Assembly (NCBI RefSeq): GCF_001894745.1
Contig: NZ_BBYF01000003.1
Coordinates: 310,001-374,000, forward strand
Reading direction: 5' to 3'
DNA length: 64,000 nt
From: Paenibacillus sp. NAIST15-1
GTDB lineage: Bacteria > Bacillota > Bacilli > Paenibacillales > Paenibacillaceae
Part shown: positions 46,926-54,895 of the stretch, piece by piece
Position numbering within the stretch: position 1 is the first letter of the stretch
Layout of the letters: each line of letters begins with the position of its first letter
Notes under the pieces: generated by a model
Databases searched by the model: none
What the model was told of the DNA's origin: nothing
Seen by the model: the letters and a program-made list of their open reading frames with translations, nothing else
Position numbers and translations under genes: made by a program

Positions 46926-47050
46926 CTTCACTACACCTCCTAATATGGTTATTTATCCTCCGCCAGTATCCTCTTTCGTTGAGACTTCCCGCAGTCAACC
47001 CGACAGAAAGCACCCTCACTGAAATACACTGACGTGTGTTCTTAACACCG
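46926..47050 (-). promoter_or_regulatory. rpsB 5' leader, possible S2 autoregulatory region
   Basis: About 125 untranslated bases between the predicted start of transcription and rpsB, with short complementary segments (GGTGTTAAGAACAC near 47038-47051). S2-responsive leaders are known in Firmicutes; I cannot confirm the fold here. Confidence 0.4.
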
Positions 47051-47056
47051 TCATTT

Positions 47057-47085
47057 AATATACCATAACGCCTACCCAGTTGCAA
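47057..47085 (-). promoter_or_regulatory. Strong sigma-A promoter for rpsB-tsf
   Basis: TTGCAA (47080-47085), 17 bases, TATATT (47057-47062), with TGG forming an extended -10. Confidence 0.7.
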
Positions 47086-47116
47086 CCACTTTATCCACTG
47101 TTCGGGTCAAGCTATA

Positions 47117-47305
47117 CTACTTGTTATTCGAACTCGCGGGCTGCTGCGGCACAAGCTTATATCCAGCCTGCTCGGCAGCTCGACGAAGCTCCGTATCCGA
47201 TATCGGTTCTATCGAACGCTGACCGATAAGACACAGCTGAAGAAGGAGACCCCCTAGCACAATTCCGGCGCCTAACCCGATAAGAAAGCGGCGATCCTTA
47301 ATCAT
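47117..47305 (-). CDS. Small membrane protein, 62 residues, unknown function
   Basis: MIKDRRFLIGLGAGIVLGGL opens a single transmembrane helix (about residues 7-27) with a basic cytoplasmic start. It is followed by a short polar tail (TELRRAAEQAGYKLVPQQP). AGGAGGG lies before the ATG and the gene overlaps the previous one by 8 bases, so it is the last cistron of the motility region before the rpsB promoter. The helix-plus-LRRAAEQAGYKL tail loosely recalls the start of MltG-like proteins, but it is far too short to be that enzyme. Function unknown. Confidence 0.75.
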   Translation of the reverse strand: MIKDRRFLIGLGAGIVLGGLLLQLCLIGQRSIEPISDTELRRAAEQAGYKLVPQQPASSNNK

Positions 47306-47981
47306 GTGATCCCTCCTGCTGCCCCAACCGGATAATTAACTGGAGCTCACCAATTGGCATCCCCAGATGGTCTGCAATAGCCTGCTCTGTCCATCCGTTC
47401 TGAAAGAGTCTGAAGATCTCCGCGTATCGTGTTTGAATGGGAGCGCTAGACTGTTCTTCATGAAGTTCTTCATGAAGTTCTTCATGAGAATCAGCTTCAT
47501 CTGCAGCATGAAGTTCTTCCTTACGAGACGAGGCAGATCTATGTCCGCTCGGAACGGATAACGATGCCATCTGCGAGGGAACCGTCTCTTGTAATTCTGA
47601 GTCTTGCGTATTGGCTGTGCGCTGCAGAAGCTCCTGCTCGCGTTCAGACAGTGCGGAGGGATGACCTGCTTCTAATTCCGTATCTACAGGTTGTGCAGTT
47701 GCCTGCTCTAAGCTGCTCCATTTGCTCTCCCATGCTTGTTCAAGCTTGTCCATTCGCTTGCGCAGCGCCTCATCCCGGTACTCTCCCTCTTGCTTCATCC
47801 GCTCAATGACTTTTAAGAGCTTCTCATTTTCATCTTCAAGTTCTGTCATATAATGCTCAAGTGTATCTTCCATATTACGTCGTATTTCTGTGGTGTCCAT
47901 TGTTGCCTGAGTGCGAGGACGAAGCCATCCAATGACAACGATGACACCACCTAACAGCACAATGTAGATCCAAGGTTCCAT
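47298..47981 (-). CDS. SwrB/YlxL-position membrane protein with coiled coil and HTH-like end
   Basis: 227 residues: an N-terminal transmembrane helix (IYIVLLGGVIVVIGWL), a long coiled coil (about 30-95), an acidic low-complexity stretch with HEELHEELHEEQ, and a C-terminal helix-turn-helix-like segment (FRLFQNGWTEQAIADHLGMP). This matches the general plan of YlxL/SwrB and DUF6115-type proteins. It lies between the sigma gene and rpsB, where B. subtilis has swrB, an activator of flagellar export-apparatus assembly. Equivalence is inferred from position and layout. AAGGAGGTG precedes the ATG. Confidence 0.78.
   Translation of the reverse strand: MEPWIYIVLLGGVIVVIGWLRPRTQATMDTTEIRRNMEDTLEHYMTELEDENEKLLKVIERMKQEGEYRDEALRKRMDKLEQAWESKWSSLEQATAQPVDTELEAGHPSALSEREQELLQRTANTQDSELQETVPSQMASLSVPSGHRSASSRKEELHAADEADSHEELHEELHEEQSSAPIQTRYAEIFRLFQNGWTEQAIADHLGMPIGELQLIIRLGQQEGSHD
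47453..47488 (-). repeat. 12-bp direct repeat, three copies, in the swrB-like gene
   Basis: GTTCTTCATGAA is repeated three times in tandem (last copy with one change), encoding the EELH repeats. Each unit also contains the palindrome TTCATGAA. Confidence 0.75.
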
Positions 47982-48062
47982 GTATGCACCTCCTTATGTT
48001 GTCACGCTTCCTAAATGCAAGCGCCGCGATCCTCACGTTATGCGGGAACCCGGCGCCACCAT

Positions 48063-48395
48063 TTAACACATGAAATCGATATGCTTTCCTTTGAAAGGAT
48101 GTTGAGCCGGAACCATGACTTGCTCAGTTTCATCTTGTTTTTGCTCCGAATGGCTGTTATCGCTTCCATCCCGTTCTGCATGGTTCCCACCTTCATGATG
48201 TTGATTGCGAATGCGAGCATCCTGTGATGACTCCACCTGTGCATTTCGTTCCCGCGACTTTTCCATCAACCTTTGGGCTTGGTCGTTCAGTATCGCTTGT
48301 TCTGTTACAGGACGCTGTTGCTGTTGATGCTGCAATGTCGATGACTCTTGCGTTCGTGGTATCGCGATTTGCATTTCTACAGGCTTCCAATTCAT
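48063..48395 (-). CDS. Hydrophilic Gln/His/Glu-rich protein, 110 residues, unknown
   Basis: A soluble, strongly polar protein (MNWKPVEMQIAIPRTQESST...) rich in Gln, Arg, Glu and His, with no membrane segment and probably disordered or helical. It begins with a GGGGTGA site before the ATG, 33 bases after the FapA-like gene, and precedes the swrB-like gene. The opening WKPVEMQIAIPRTQ and the closing HPFKGKHIDFMC are the best-ordered parts. I do not recognise a family; its place suggests a motility or envelope accessory role, without direct evidence. Confidence 0.72.
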   Translation of the reverse strand: MNWKPVEMQIAIPRTQESSTLQHQQQQRPVTEQAILNDQAQRLMEKSRERNAQVESSQDARIRNQHHEGGNHAERDGSDNSHSEQKQDETEQVMVPAQHPFKGKHIDFMC

Positions 48396-48428
48396 CGAAT
48401 CACCCCGGTTAGGCTATTGTCCTTCACC

Positions 48429-49835
48429 TTAACGGTAAGTTGTCATCATGATATCGCCGTCAACGATCCGGAAGGAAATACGCTGTGCCATATCTTTGAT
48501 GAAACGAACATTGCGTCCAATAACCAGCTTAGCTCCACCGTATATCGTATGAGACACATCTATGGAAGACACAGCTGTGTCCTCAAGCAACTTCTCAATC
48601 TCCAGCATACGCTCTCGCATTTCAGTCTGCTCTCCAACAAGCTGCTTTTTCGTAGAATTCAGCTTAATGCGCATGCCTAGCTTCTCCCCTGTCAACTGCC
48701 CAGTAGCGGCAAGCTGATCGAGTATGCGAAGTGCCTTTTCGGTTTTTTCTACGTTCTCAATATTATATTTAAGCTTAGTCCGTAAATCCGTCAATTCATT
48801 GCGCAAATCCGGCAGCACCCCTACTTCAATTACGGTGGCCGTGGACATCGTATTGCCAATTGTACGTGCAATCACTCGCTCACCTGCTTGTACAATCCCG
48901 CCCACAATAAGTCCCTTGGTGCCTTGGCATACAACCCGCTTGCCTGCTCGAATATTGGAGTGCATAATACTCTGCGATACATTGACCTCAGTGCCCGCAA
49001 CGACGGTGGCCTCCTGAATGAACGAACATTTCACATGGGTTCCGGCCTTGACCATCCCTTTATTGCCGGCAATAATGCCTCCGCTTACCTCAATGCAGCC
49101 TTCCGCAGTAAGCGTTGCACCTTCCACGCCGCCATATACGCGAATATCTCCTGAAGCTTTCACAGTAAAGCCTGTCAGCACATTGCCGCGAATGACAATC
49201 GTACCGACAAAATCAATATTACCAGTGCGATAGTCCACATCTCCGTTTACTTCATACACAGGGAACACACTGATTCGTTCCGGCTCAATACGGGAGATGA
49301 GTCCGTCAATCGCCGAATAAAGCGCATTTTCCGCCTCATCTAGAACAACATTCTTCCCTTGCTTGAATCGTGCCTCACGCCCAGTGATGGCCTTCATCTC
49401 CTCACCAAGAACGGACATGCCGGGTATCCCTTCTTGGCTCGGAATTCGCTTGGCTATCATTTGACCCTTCTTCACATTGTCCAACTGCTTCACTTCACGG
49501 AAATTAACCGTTCCGTCTTCCCGTTCAGCCGGCTTGGACTCCTTCCCGTTCTGCGGAAGCAGAAGCTCTATTCGACCATCTACACCGTGTACGGGTGCTT
49601 TTCCATGAGCGACCATCGTCGCACCTCGAGCAAAATTGTTCGGATTCGCAGCGATATCCTTCAATACCTGAGACTGTACTCCATATCGAATGCCGTAGGA
49701 ACGCAGCAATTCGTCCAGCTCTTCAATCGTGCACGTGAGCCCTTCAACAGCCTTCTTAAAATGGAGATGCGCCTGCAATTTATCTTCAGATACGGTTATT
49801 TCCAAATACTCTTCCAATGCCAATGTCATACTCAC
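48429..49835 (-). CDS. FapA family (DUF342) protein
   Basis: 468 residues. An N-terminal region is followed by a right-handed parallel beta-helix-like core of short repeats (about 195-335: GTIVIRGNVLTGFTVKASGD, then VYGGVEGATLTAEG) and a C-terminal coiled coil. This is the FapA/DUF342 architecture, present in polymer-scaffold and flagellar-associated proteins; the biochemical role is unclear. It follows the motility sigma gene by 64 bases. The GTG at 49835 is 6 bases from a GGGGGG site; an in-frame ATG 6 bases later is possible. Confidence 0.85.
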   Translation of the reverse strand: MSMTLALEEYLEITVSEDKLQAHLHFKKAVEGLTCTIEELDELLRSYGIRYGVQSQVLKDIAANPNNFARGATMVAHGKAPVHGVDGRIELLLPQNGKESKPAEREDGTVNFREVKQLDNVKKGQMIAKRIPSQEGIPGMSVLGEEMKAITGREARFKQGKNVVLDEAENALYSAIDGLISRIEPERISVFPVYEVNGDVDYRTGNIDFVGTIVIRGNVLTGFTVKASGDIRVYGGVEGATLTAEGCIEVSGGIIAGNKGMVKAGTHVKCSFIQEATVVAGTEVNVSQSIMHSNIRAGKRVVCQGTKGLIVGGIVQAGERVIARTIGNTMSTATVIEVGVLPDLRNELTDLRTKLKYNIENVEKTEKALRILDQLAATGQLTGEKLGMRIKLNSTKKQLVGEQTEMRERMLEIEKLLEDTAVSSIDVSHTIYGGAKLVIGRNVRFIKDMAQRISFRIVDGDIMMTTYR

Positions 49836-49899
49836 GAAAAACCCCCCTTTCTTTTTCTCTTTATTCAGCGTAGTTTCTTCTCAACTATTCCGTATCCCA

Positions 49900-50685
49900 T
49901 CAATTTTCCATCAGCATTGGCTTCTGCTTCTCCAATACGGTTCGAAGTCTCAGTATCGCCTTAGAGTGCAGCTGCGAAATTCGAGATGGTGATAGTGACA
50001 TCACTTCCGCTATCTCACTTAGTGACAAATCCTCATAATAGAACAAGGAGATCACTGTTCTCTCTTTATCGGTTAATTTATCAATTCCCTGAACAAGTGC
50101 TTCCTTTAAATAGTACTCATTTACCTTATACTCCGGATTCTTCGCCGTCTCATCGATAAGAAGCGATATTCGCGTCTCAGAGTCGTCCTCACGAATCGGA
50201 TCTTCCAATGAACAAATCGACATGATCGATACGTCTTGAAGCATCCCTTGGAAGTCCTTCTCACTGACTTGCAAATAGGAGCTCATCTCTTCATCCGTAA
50301 CTGTACGCAAGTATTGCTGCTCCAATTGCTGATAAGCCTCTTCAATTTTCTTCGCCTTCTCTCTTACCGAGCGAGGTACCCAATCTCCAGAACGCAGTCC
50401 GTCTAGGATGGCTCCACGAACCCGCCATGAGGCATAGGTTTCAAATTGCAGCCCTCTGTGGTAATCGAATTTCTCAACAGCATCTATCAGGCCAATCACA
50501 CCATGGCTTGCCAGATCGTCCTTACTTACATTGCGAGGCAGACCTGCAGCAAGTCGATTCGATACGAAGTCGACGATCGATAGATGATTTTCTATCAATT
50601 GCCGCTTCGCATCCTGATCACCATGATCCTTCCAGCGTTCCCACAGTCCCTCTTGCGAGCCAGGTTGTAATTTCTGTACGCTCAC
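49900..50685 (-). CDS. sigD: RNA polymerase sigma factor for motility, FliA/WhiG family
   Basis: 261 residues with regions 2 (LSIVDFVSNRLAAGLPRN, GLIDAVEKFD, ETYASWRVRGAILDGLRS), 3 and 4 (LSEIAEVMSLSPSRISQLHSKA). It belongs to the sigma-28 group that transcribes flagellin, motor and autolysin genes after hook completion, normally held by FlgM. GTG at 50685 has AAGGAGG 10 bases upstream. It lies at the end of the fla/che operon as in B. subtilis. Confidence 0.95.
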   Translation of the reverse strand: MSVQKLQPGSQEGLWERWKDHGDQDAKRQLIENHLSIVDFVSNRLAAGLPRNVSKDDLASHGVIGLIDAVEKFDYHRGLQFETYASWRVRGAILDGLRSGDWVPRSVREKAKKIEEAYQQLEQQYLRTVTDEEMSSYLQVSEKDFQGMLQDVSIMSICSLEDPIREDDSETRISLLIDETAKNPEYKVNEYYLKEALVQGIDKLTDKERTVISLFYYEDLSLSEIAEVMSLSPSRISQLHSKAILRLRTVLEKQKPMLMEN

Positions 50686-50700
50686 CGACAGTCAACCTCC

Positions 50701-51132
50701 TTACTTTTGTACGAAGTGACGAACAGCCTGTGCCAATTCCTCCGCATCTGGTTGCGCTTTGGTCACGAGCTTGGGTGGTTGCAGCGGTTGGAACGAGCCG
50801 CCTTCATCTTCTACCGGATTTGACTTCGAATCTGCACCGTTCGGCCGCAGTAAATCTCGAAGAACATCCTCTTCATCCGGAGTTGTCATGTCCAACATCG
50901 TCCCTGCGTTTGGATTCTTAGATGCGCCGGCCTCAGGCTGCTTGCCTTCATCGTCAGATAGCAGCACGCCCAAGGCAAATCTGACCCCATATGCGAGTCC
51001 GAACCATATTACAAACGCAATAATTGCTCGGAGAAGACTCGTCGTCCATACATTATTGCTCCATGACACCATTAAGGCAAAGATAGATCCAACAGCACCG
51101 AATATGTAATTCCAACGTATTGTTCCTCTCAT
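50701..51132 (-). CDS. Membrane protein in che operon, 143 residues, unknown
   Basis: Begins MRGTIRWNYIFGAVGSIFAL; two transmembrane helices (about residues 8-22 and 32-52) are followed by an acidic, Pro-rich cytoplasmic tail with a short C-terminal helix (DAEELAQAVRHFVQK). AAAGGA lies 8 bases before the ATG. The cheD stop is one base upstream and sigD begins 15 bases after its stop, so it is firmly inside the operon. B. subtilis has nothing between cheD and sigD. No family recognised; a membrane adaptor for chemotaxis or sigma control is only a guess. Confidence 0.8.
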   Translation of the reverse strand: MRGTIRWNYIFGAVGSIFALMVSWSNNVWTTSLLRAIIAFVIWFGLAYGVRFALGVLLSDDEGKQPEAGASKNPNAGTMLDMTTPDEEDVLRDLLRPNGADSKSNPVEDEGGSFQPLQPPKLVTKAQPDAEELAQAVRHFVQK

Positions 51133-51133
51133 G

Positions 51134-51628
51134 CTATATATCCTTTTCACCCATCTGCACGCTGCGAATGTGAAGTCTCCCGTCATCACAGAACAGTTCT
51201 ATCGTTCTCCCATAATTGGCGCCTGTGTCTTCGGCATGAAGCGGGATACTGTATTGCTCCAACATCGATTTGCAGGAATCTACATTCCGTGGTCCGATAC
51301 GCATCATATCGTTATTCGAAGCAAAAGCAAACATCTGGGCGCCTCCAGCCATCTTCGCATGAACCCGGGACAGAGAAGCACCCGCTTCTGTCATACGGCG
51401 TATCAATTCTGGAATGGCAGTATCCGCATACTTGGCGATGTTGCGATTCCCCTCTCTAGCAATATCCGAAGACGGCAGCATAACATGCGCCATTCCGGCA
51501 ATTTTGGCAACCGGGTCATATAACGTCAATCCAACGCACGATCCGAGACCGGTCGTTCGTAAGGAACCGAAACGGCATACCTGCAAATCAGCCATTCCGA
51601 CTTTTACAACCGTCGACTCTTCTATCAT
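51134..51628 (-). CDS. cheD: Chemoreceptor glutamine deamidase CheD
   Basis: 164 residues with the catalytic Cys31 in TTGLGSCVGLTLYDP and His48 in GMAHVMLP. CheD deamidates receptor glutamines and, with CheC, takes part in adaptation. The ATG overlaps the cheC stop by 4 bases, matching their functional pairing. Ribosome site GGGAG lies 8-9 bases upstream. Confidence 0.96.
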   Translation of the reverse strand: MIEESTVVKVGMADLQVCRFGSLRTTGLGSCVGLTLYDPVAKIAGMAHVMLPSSDIAREGNRNIAKYADTAIPELIRRMTEAGASLSRVHAKMAGGAQMFAFASNNDMMRIGPRNVDSCKSMLEQYSIPLHAEDTGANYGRTIELFCDDGRLHIRSVQMGEKDI

Positions 51629-52245
51629 TCGAATGGCACTCCCAATGCAGCAAATATTTTGTCAAAAGAGTCCGGGTCAGGTATTAAGAAAAAGGTTCCT
51701 TGCACTTCATCACAGTCTTGCAAAAACTTCGTATCAATTAGCAACGCACTGTCTCCCATTTCCCCGTATTGCAGTATTCCGTAGTTGAGCACTGCGCCCG
51801 CCATATCGATAGCAAGCTGAGGAACCGTTGGCGACATCGCCATATGAGTGAAATCTGCCAAGGAAGACAAATAAGAACCTGCTAAAATGTTGCCGATCTC
51901 CGACAAGGCGGACAATTCCATGTCATTGAAACATTGACTCGTATCTGAAGGCAATGCTTCCAAGTGCGACAAAAGACGCTTAGCGGCATCCGTATCGAAC
52001 ATAAAGAACAAATGACTTGGCGCATCTCCTTCGACACGAAAATATATTGCAATCACAACATGTTCTGCGCCACCAACCTCGTCCGCAATTTCCTCGAACG
52101 GCAGAAGCCGCACCTTCGGTACAGCCATGTCAATCGGTCGGTTGAGCAGCCGGGATAGTGCCGTTGCGGCGTTGCCAGCACCAATATTCCCGACTTCCTT
52201 CAGAACATCCAGCTTGAACTCTCCGAGTCGTTCGAATAAGTGCAC
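51625..52245 (-). CDS. cheC: CheY-P phosphatase CheC
   Basis: 206 residues with two copies of the phosphatase motif: DVLKEVGNIGAGNAATALSRL near the N-terminus and ELSALSEIGNILAGSYLSS in the middle. It dephosphorylates CheY-P and is activated by binding CheD. The GTG at 52245 is 9 bases from a GAGG inside the end of cheW; a TTG 15 bases earlier has no site. Confidence 0.95.
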   Translation of the reverse strand: MHLFERLGEFKLDVLKEVGNIGAGNAATALSRLLNRPIDMAVPKVRLLPFEEIADEVGGAEHVVIAIYFRVEGDAPSHLFFMFDTDAAKRLLSHLEALPSDTSQCFNDMELSALSEIGNILAGSYLSSLADFTHMAMSPTVPQLAIDMAGAVLNYGILQYGEMGDSALLIDTKFLQDCDEVQGTFFLIPDPDSFDKIFAALGVPFE

Positions 52246-52249
52246 GCTG

Positions 52250-52711
52250 TTATGCCTCAAGCTGTTCTAATCGAATAATTTCACTCTTATTCAGCACTTC
52301 GGCCAAATGGAGCATAATAAGTAAACGGTCATCCCCAATCTTAGCTACGCCGCGCAAGTATTTGGCTTGAATGCCGCCCACAACCTCTGGGGCCGGTTCG
52401 ATATCTTCGTCCATAATATCAATAACATCATTGGCACTATCCACGATAAAGCCAACTTCCAAATCTTCATAAGCTACGATAATAATACGAGATTGTTCCG
52501 TCACTTCCGCAGACGGCAATCCGAATCGACCACGAAGCTCGATGACCGGAACAACAACCCCGCGCAAGTTAATAACACCTTTAATGAAGTCGTATGTTTT
52601 CGGAACCCGTGTGATAGGGAGCATACGCTCTATCGTTTTTACCTTTTCAACTTCGATTCCGTATTCTTCTTCCCCTAACGTAAAGACAACGACCTTTAAC
52701 TCTTCTGCCAT
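52250..52711 (-). CDS. cheW: Chemotaxis coupling protein CheW
   Basis: 153 residues of a single CheW domain (VFTLGEEEYGIEVEKVKTI, IKGVINLRGVVVPVIELR). It bridges receptors and CheA. AAGGAGGACG precedes the ATG at 52711. Lies 58 bases after cheA. Confidence 0.96.
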   Translation of the reverse strand: MAEELKVVVFTLGEEEYGIEVEKVKTIERMLPITRVPKTYDFIKGVINLRGVVVPVIELRGRFGLPSAEVTEQSRIIIVAYEDLEVGFIVDSANDVIDIMDEDIEPAPEVVGGIQAKYLRGVAKIGDDRLLIMLHLAEVLNKSEIIRLEQLEA

Positions 52712-52769
52712 GTCACGTCCTCCTTCATTTGAATATGACTATTCTGCAATCATAAATAGACATTGAGGA

Positions 52770-54854
52770 TTACTTCAGCAACGCATTCGGATCAATGATC
52801 AATGCAACTTGTCCATCACCGAGAATCGTTGCCCCAGAGAAGCCTGGCGCATTTTTTAAATAGCTTCCTAATGGCTTCAAAACAATTTCGCTTTGACCGA
52901 TAAAGTCATCGATAGCCAATGCTGCTATACGTTCACCTTTGCGTACGATGATGATCTCAACCTCTTCTTCCTCCATATCCGAGTAATTCGGGCAATCGAA
53001 AAGTGTGCTGAGTGATAGAAGAGGGATTACACTCTCTCGGTAATCAACCATCCGGATACCACCATGAACCCGGCGTATTTTTTCTTTCTTGACCATGCTT
53101 GTCTCCACAATAGAGCTAAGCGGAATCGCATACTTCTCACTTCCCAAACGGAAGAGCATTGCCGATAATATGGACAATGTAAGCGGGAGCTGCACGATAA
53201 ACTTCGTTCCTTGTCCCAGCTTAGACTCAACAATGACGTGTCCACCTAAAGATGTAATCTTGGATCTTACTACATCCAGTCCAACACCCCTGCCAGATAT
53301 ATCCGAGACCTTCTCTGCCGTACTGAATCCAGATGCGAATAGCAGCATATATACCTGCTCATCACTCATTTGAGCTGCTCTCTCCGCAGTGACAACGCCA
53401 TTCTTGATGGCTTTCTTCAATACCATCGCACGGTCGATTCCGTGACCATCTTCTTCAATTTCGATGAAGACATGATTGCCGCTGTGGAAAGCCCGCAAAT
53501 GAACAGTCCCTGTTTCTGGCTTGCCGGCTGCGATACGATCCTCAATAGATTCAATACCGTGGTCAACTGCATTGCGCAGCAAGTGAACAAGTGGATCTCC
53601 GATCTCATCAATTACGGTGCGGTCAAGCTCTGTCTCAGCACCGGTTATAATAAAGTCTATCTTCTTATCAAGTGATTTGGCTAAGTCACGCATCATCCGC
53701 GGGAATCTGCTGAATACCGTATCAACAGGAACCATGCGCAGCTTAAGCACAATATTTTGCAAATCAGAGCTTACTCGTGACAAATGCTCCACCGTATCTG
53801 TCAAATCATGATGCTTGAGATCACCTGACAATTGCTCGAGCCGTACGCGATCAATGAGCATTTCGCTTAGTAGATTCATCAGTACATCGAGCCGTTCAAT
53901 ATCTACGCGAATCGTCCGGTTTCCAACTGCTTTTCCAGTTGCTGGCGTGCTGCTTGGTTTGCGTGCAGGCACAGACGAAGCTTCGGATGCCGCTGGCTGC
54001 TCTGTCTTCACTTCTGGCTTGGCTGGCGCTGCAGTTGCTGCTGCTTCTTGTCTGCCTGCTTGTACTTCTTCGATTTGACTATTCCAATTGCGGATGTCTT
54101 CAAGCGTGAATGGCTGTACTTGTACGCTGTCCAGCTCTGAGACTTGTCCAATCTCTTGCTGCAATCGCTCGGCATCTTCACCGCTGACAAAGAATACGGT
54201 AAAGCCATTGTCGAACTTATCCTGCTCTATGTCCTGTGCAGGAGGATTCGACTTCACTACTTCACCGTACTGACCAAGCACCTGAAATACCATATAGGCT
54301 CTAGCTGCCTTTAGTACGCAATCTTCACGCAATTGGATGTGGATGTAGTACACATGCATGCCTGCTTCCACCGATTGTTCCAAGATACTTCTCTGGAATT
54401 CATCAAGCCGCTCATTTTGCTCTTCAGCATCATCTGCGGAGCTTCCGTCTGCGGAAGAAGCTTCCTTCTTGTAATCGCCTTTGACAATCGATTGGAGAGC
54501 TGCAACAATTGCCGTCACATCTGCCTTGCCTTCTCCACCGTTAGTAATATCGGAGACCATAGCTTCCAAAGCATCCAAGCTTCGGAATAACGTATCAAAA
54601 ATGAAGGAGTCCATCGCGAGCTGTTGGTTTCTTACAAGATCCAATACATTTTCCATCTGGTGTGTTAATGAGGCCAAATCCTCAAACCCCATTGTCGCCG
54701 ACATCCCTTTTAAGGTGTGGGCCGACCTGAAAATGACTTGCACGATCCCAACATCGTCCGGCTGGTTCTCCAACTCTAGCATGTGCTCGTTCAACGCTTG
54801 CAAATGGTCGTTCGCTTCGTCAATAAACATGGACAAATATTGATTCAAATCCAT
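52770..54854 (-). CDS. cheA: Chemotaxis histidine kinase CheA
   Basis: 694 residues: Hpt domain with the phosphorylated His46 (RSAHTLKGMSATMG), a P2 response-regulator-binding domain (about 160-255), an Ala/Glu/Pro linker, the P3 dimerisation helix pair (about 310-375), the HATPase domain (HLLRNAVDHGIE, DISGRGVGLDVV) and a C-terminal CheW-like P5 domain. It autophosphorylates in response to receptor state and passes phosphate to CheY and CheB. AAAGGAGGTG precedes the ATG. Confidence 0.97.
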   Translation of the reverse strand: MDLNQYLSMFIDEANDHLQALNEHMLELENQPDDVGIVQVIFRSAHTLKGMSATMGFEDLASLTHQMENVLDLVRNQQLAMDSFIFDTLFRSLDALEAMVSDITNGGEGKADVTAIVAALQSIVKGDYKKEASSADGSSADDAEEQNERLDEFQRSILEQSVEAGMHVYYIHIQLREDCVLKAARAYMVFQVLGQYGEVVKSNPPAQDIEQDKFDNGFTVFFVSGEDAERLQQEIGQVSELDSVQVQPFTLEDIRNWNSQIEEVQAGRQEAAATAAPAKPEVKTEQPAASEASSVPARKPSSTPATGKAVGNRTIRVDIERLDVLMNLLSEMLIDRVRLEQLSGDLKHHDLTDTVEHLSRVSSDLQNIVLKLRMVPVDTVFSRFPRMMRDLAKSLDKKIDFIITGAETELDRTVIDEIGDPLVHLLRNAVDHGIESIEDRIAAGKPETGTVHLRAFHSGNHVFIEIEEDGHGIDRAMVLKKAIKNGVVTAERAAQMSDEQVYMLLFASGFSTAEKVSDISGRGVGLDVVRSKITSLGGHVIVESKLGQGTKFIVQLPLTLSILSAMLFRLGSEKYAIPLSSIVETSMVKKEKIRRVHGGIRMVDYRESVIPLLSLSTLFDCPNYSDMEEEEVEIIIVRKGERIAALAIDDFIGQSEIVLKPLGSYLKNAPGFSGATILGDGQVALIIDPNALLK

Positions 54855-54895
54855 GCTCGAACACCTCCTTTAACGATTTGCACAACAGTATCTGA

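Noticed and set aside
47990..48067. GC-rich inverted segment between the 110-residue gene and the swrB-like gene
   Set aside because: GCGCCG/CGGCGC pairing exists but the loop is long with internal mismatches and no U-tract, so I do not call a terminator.
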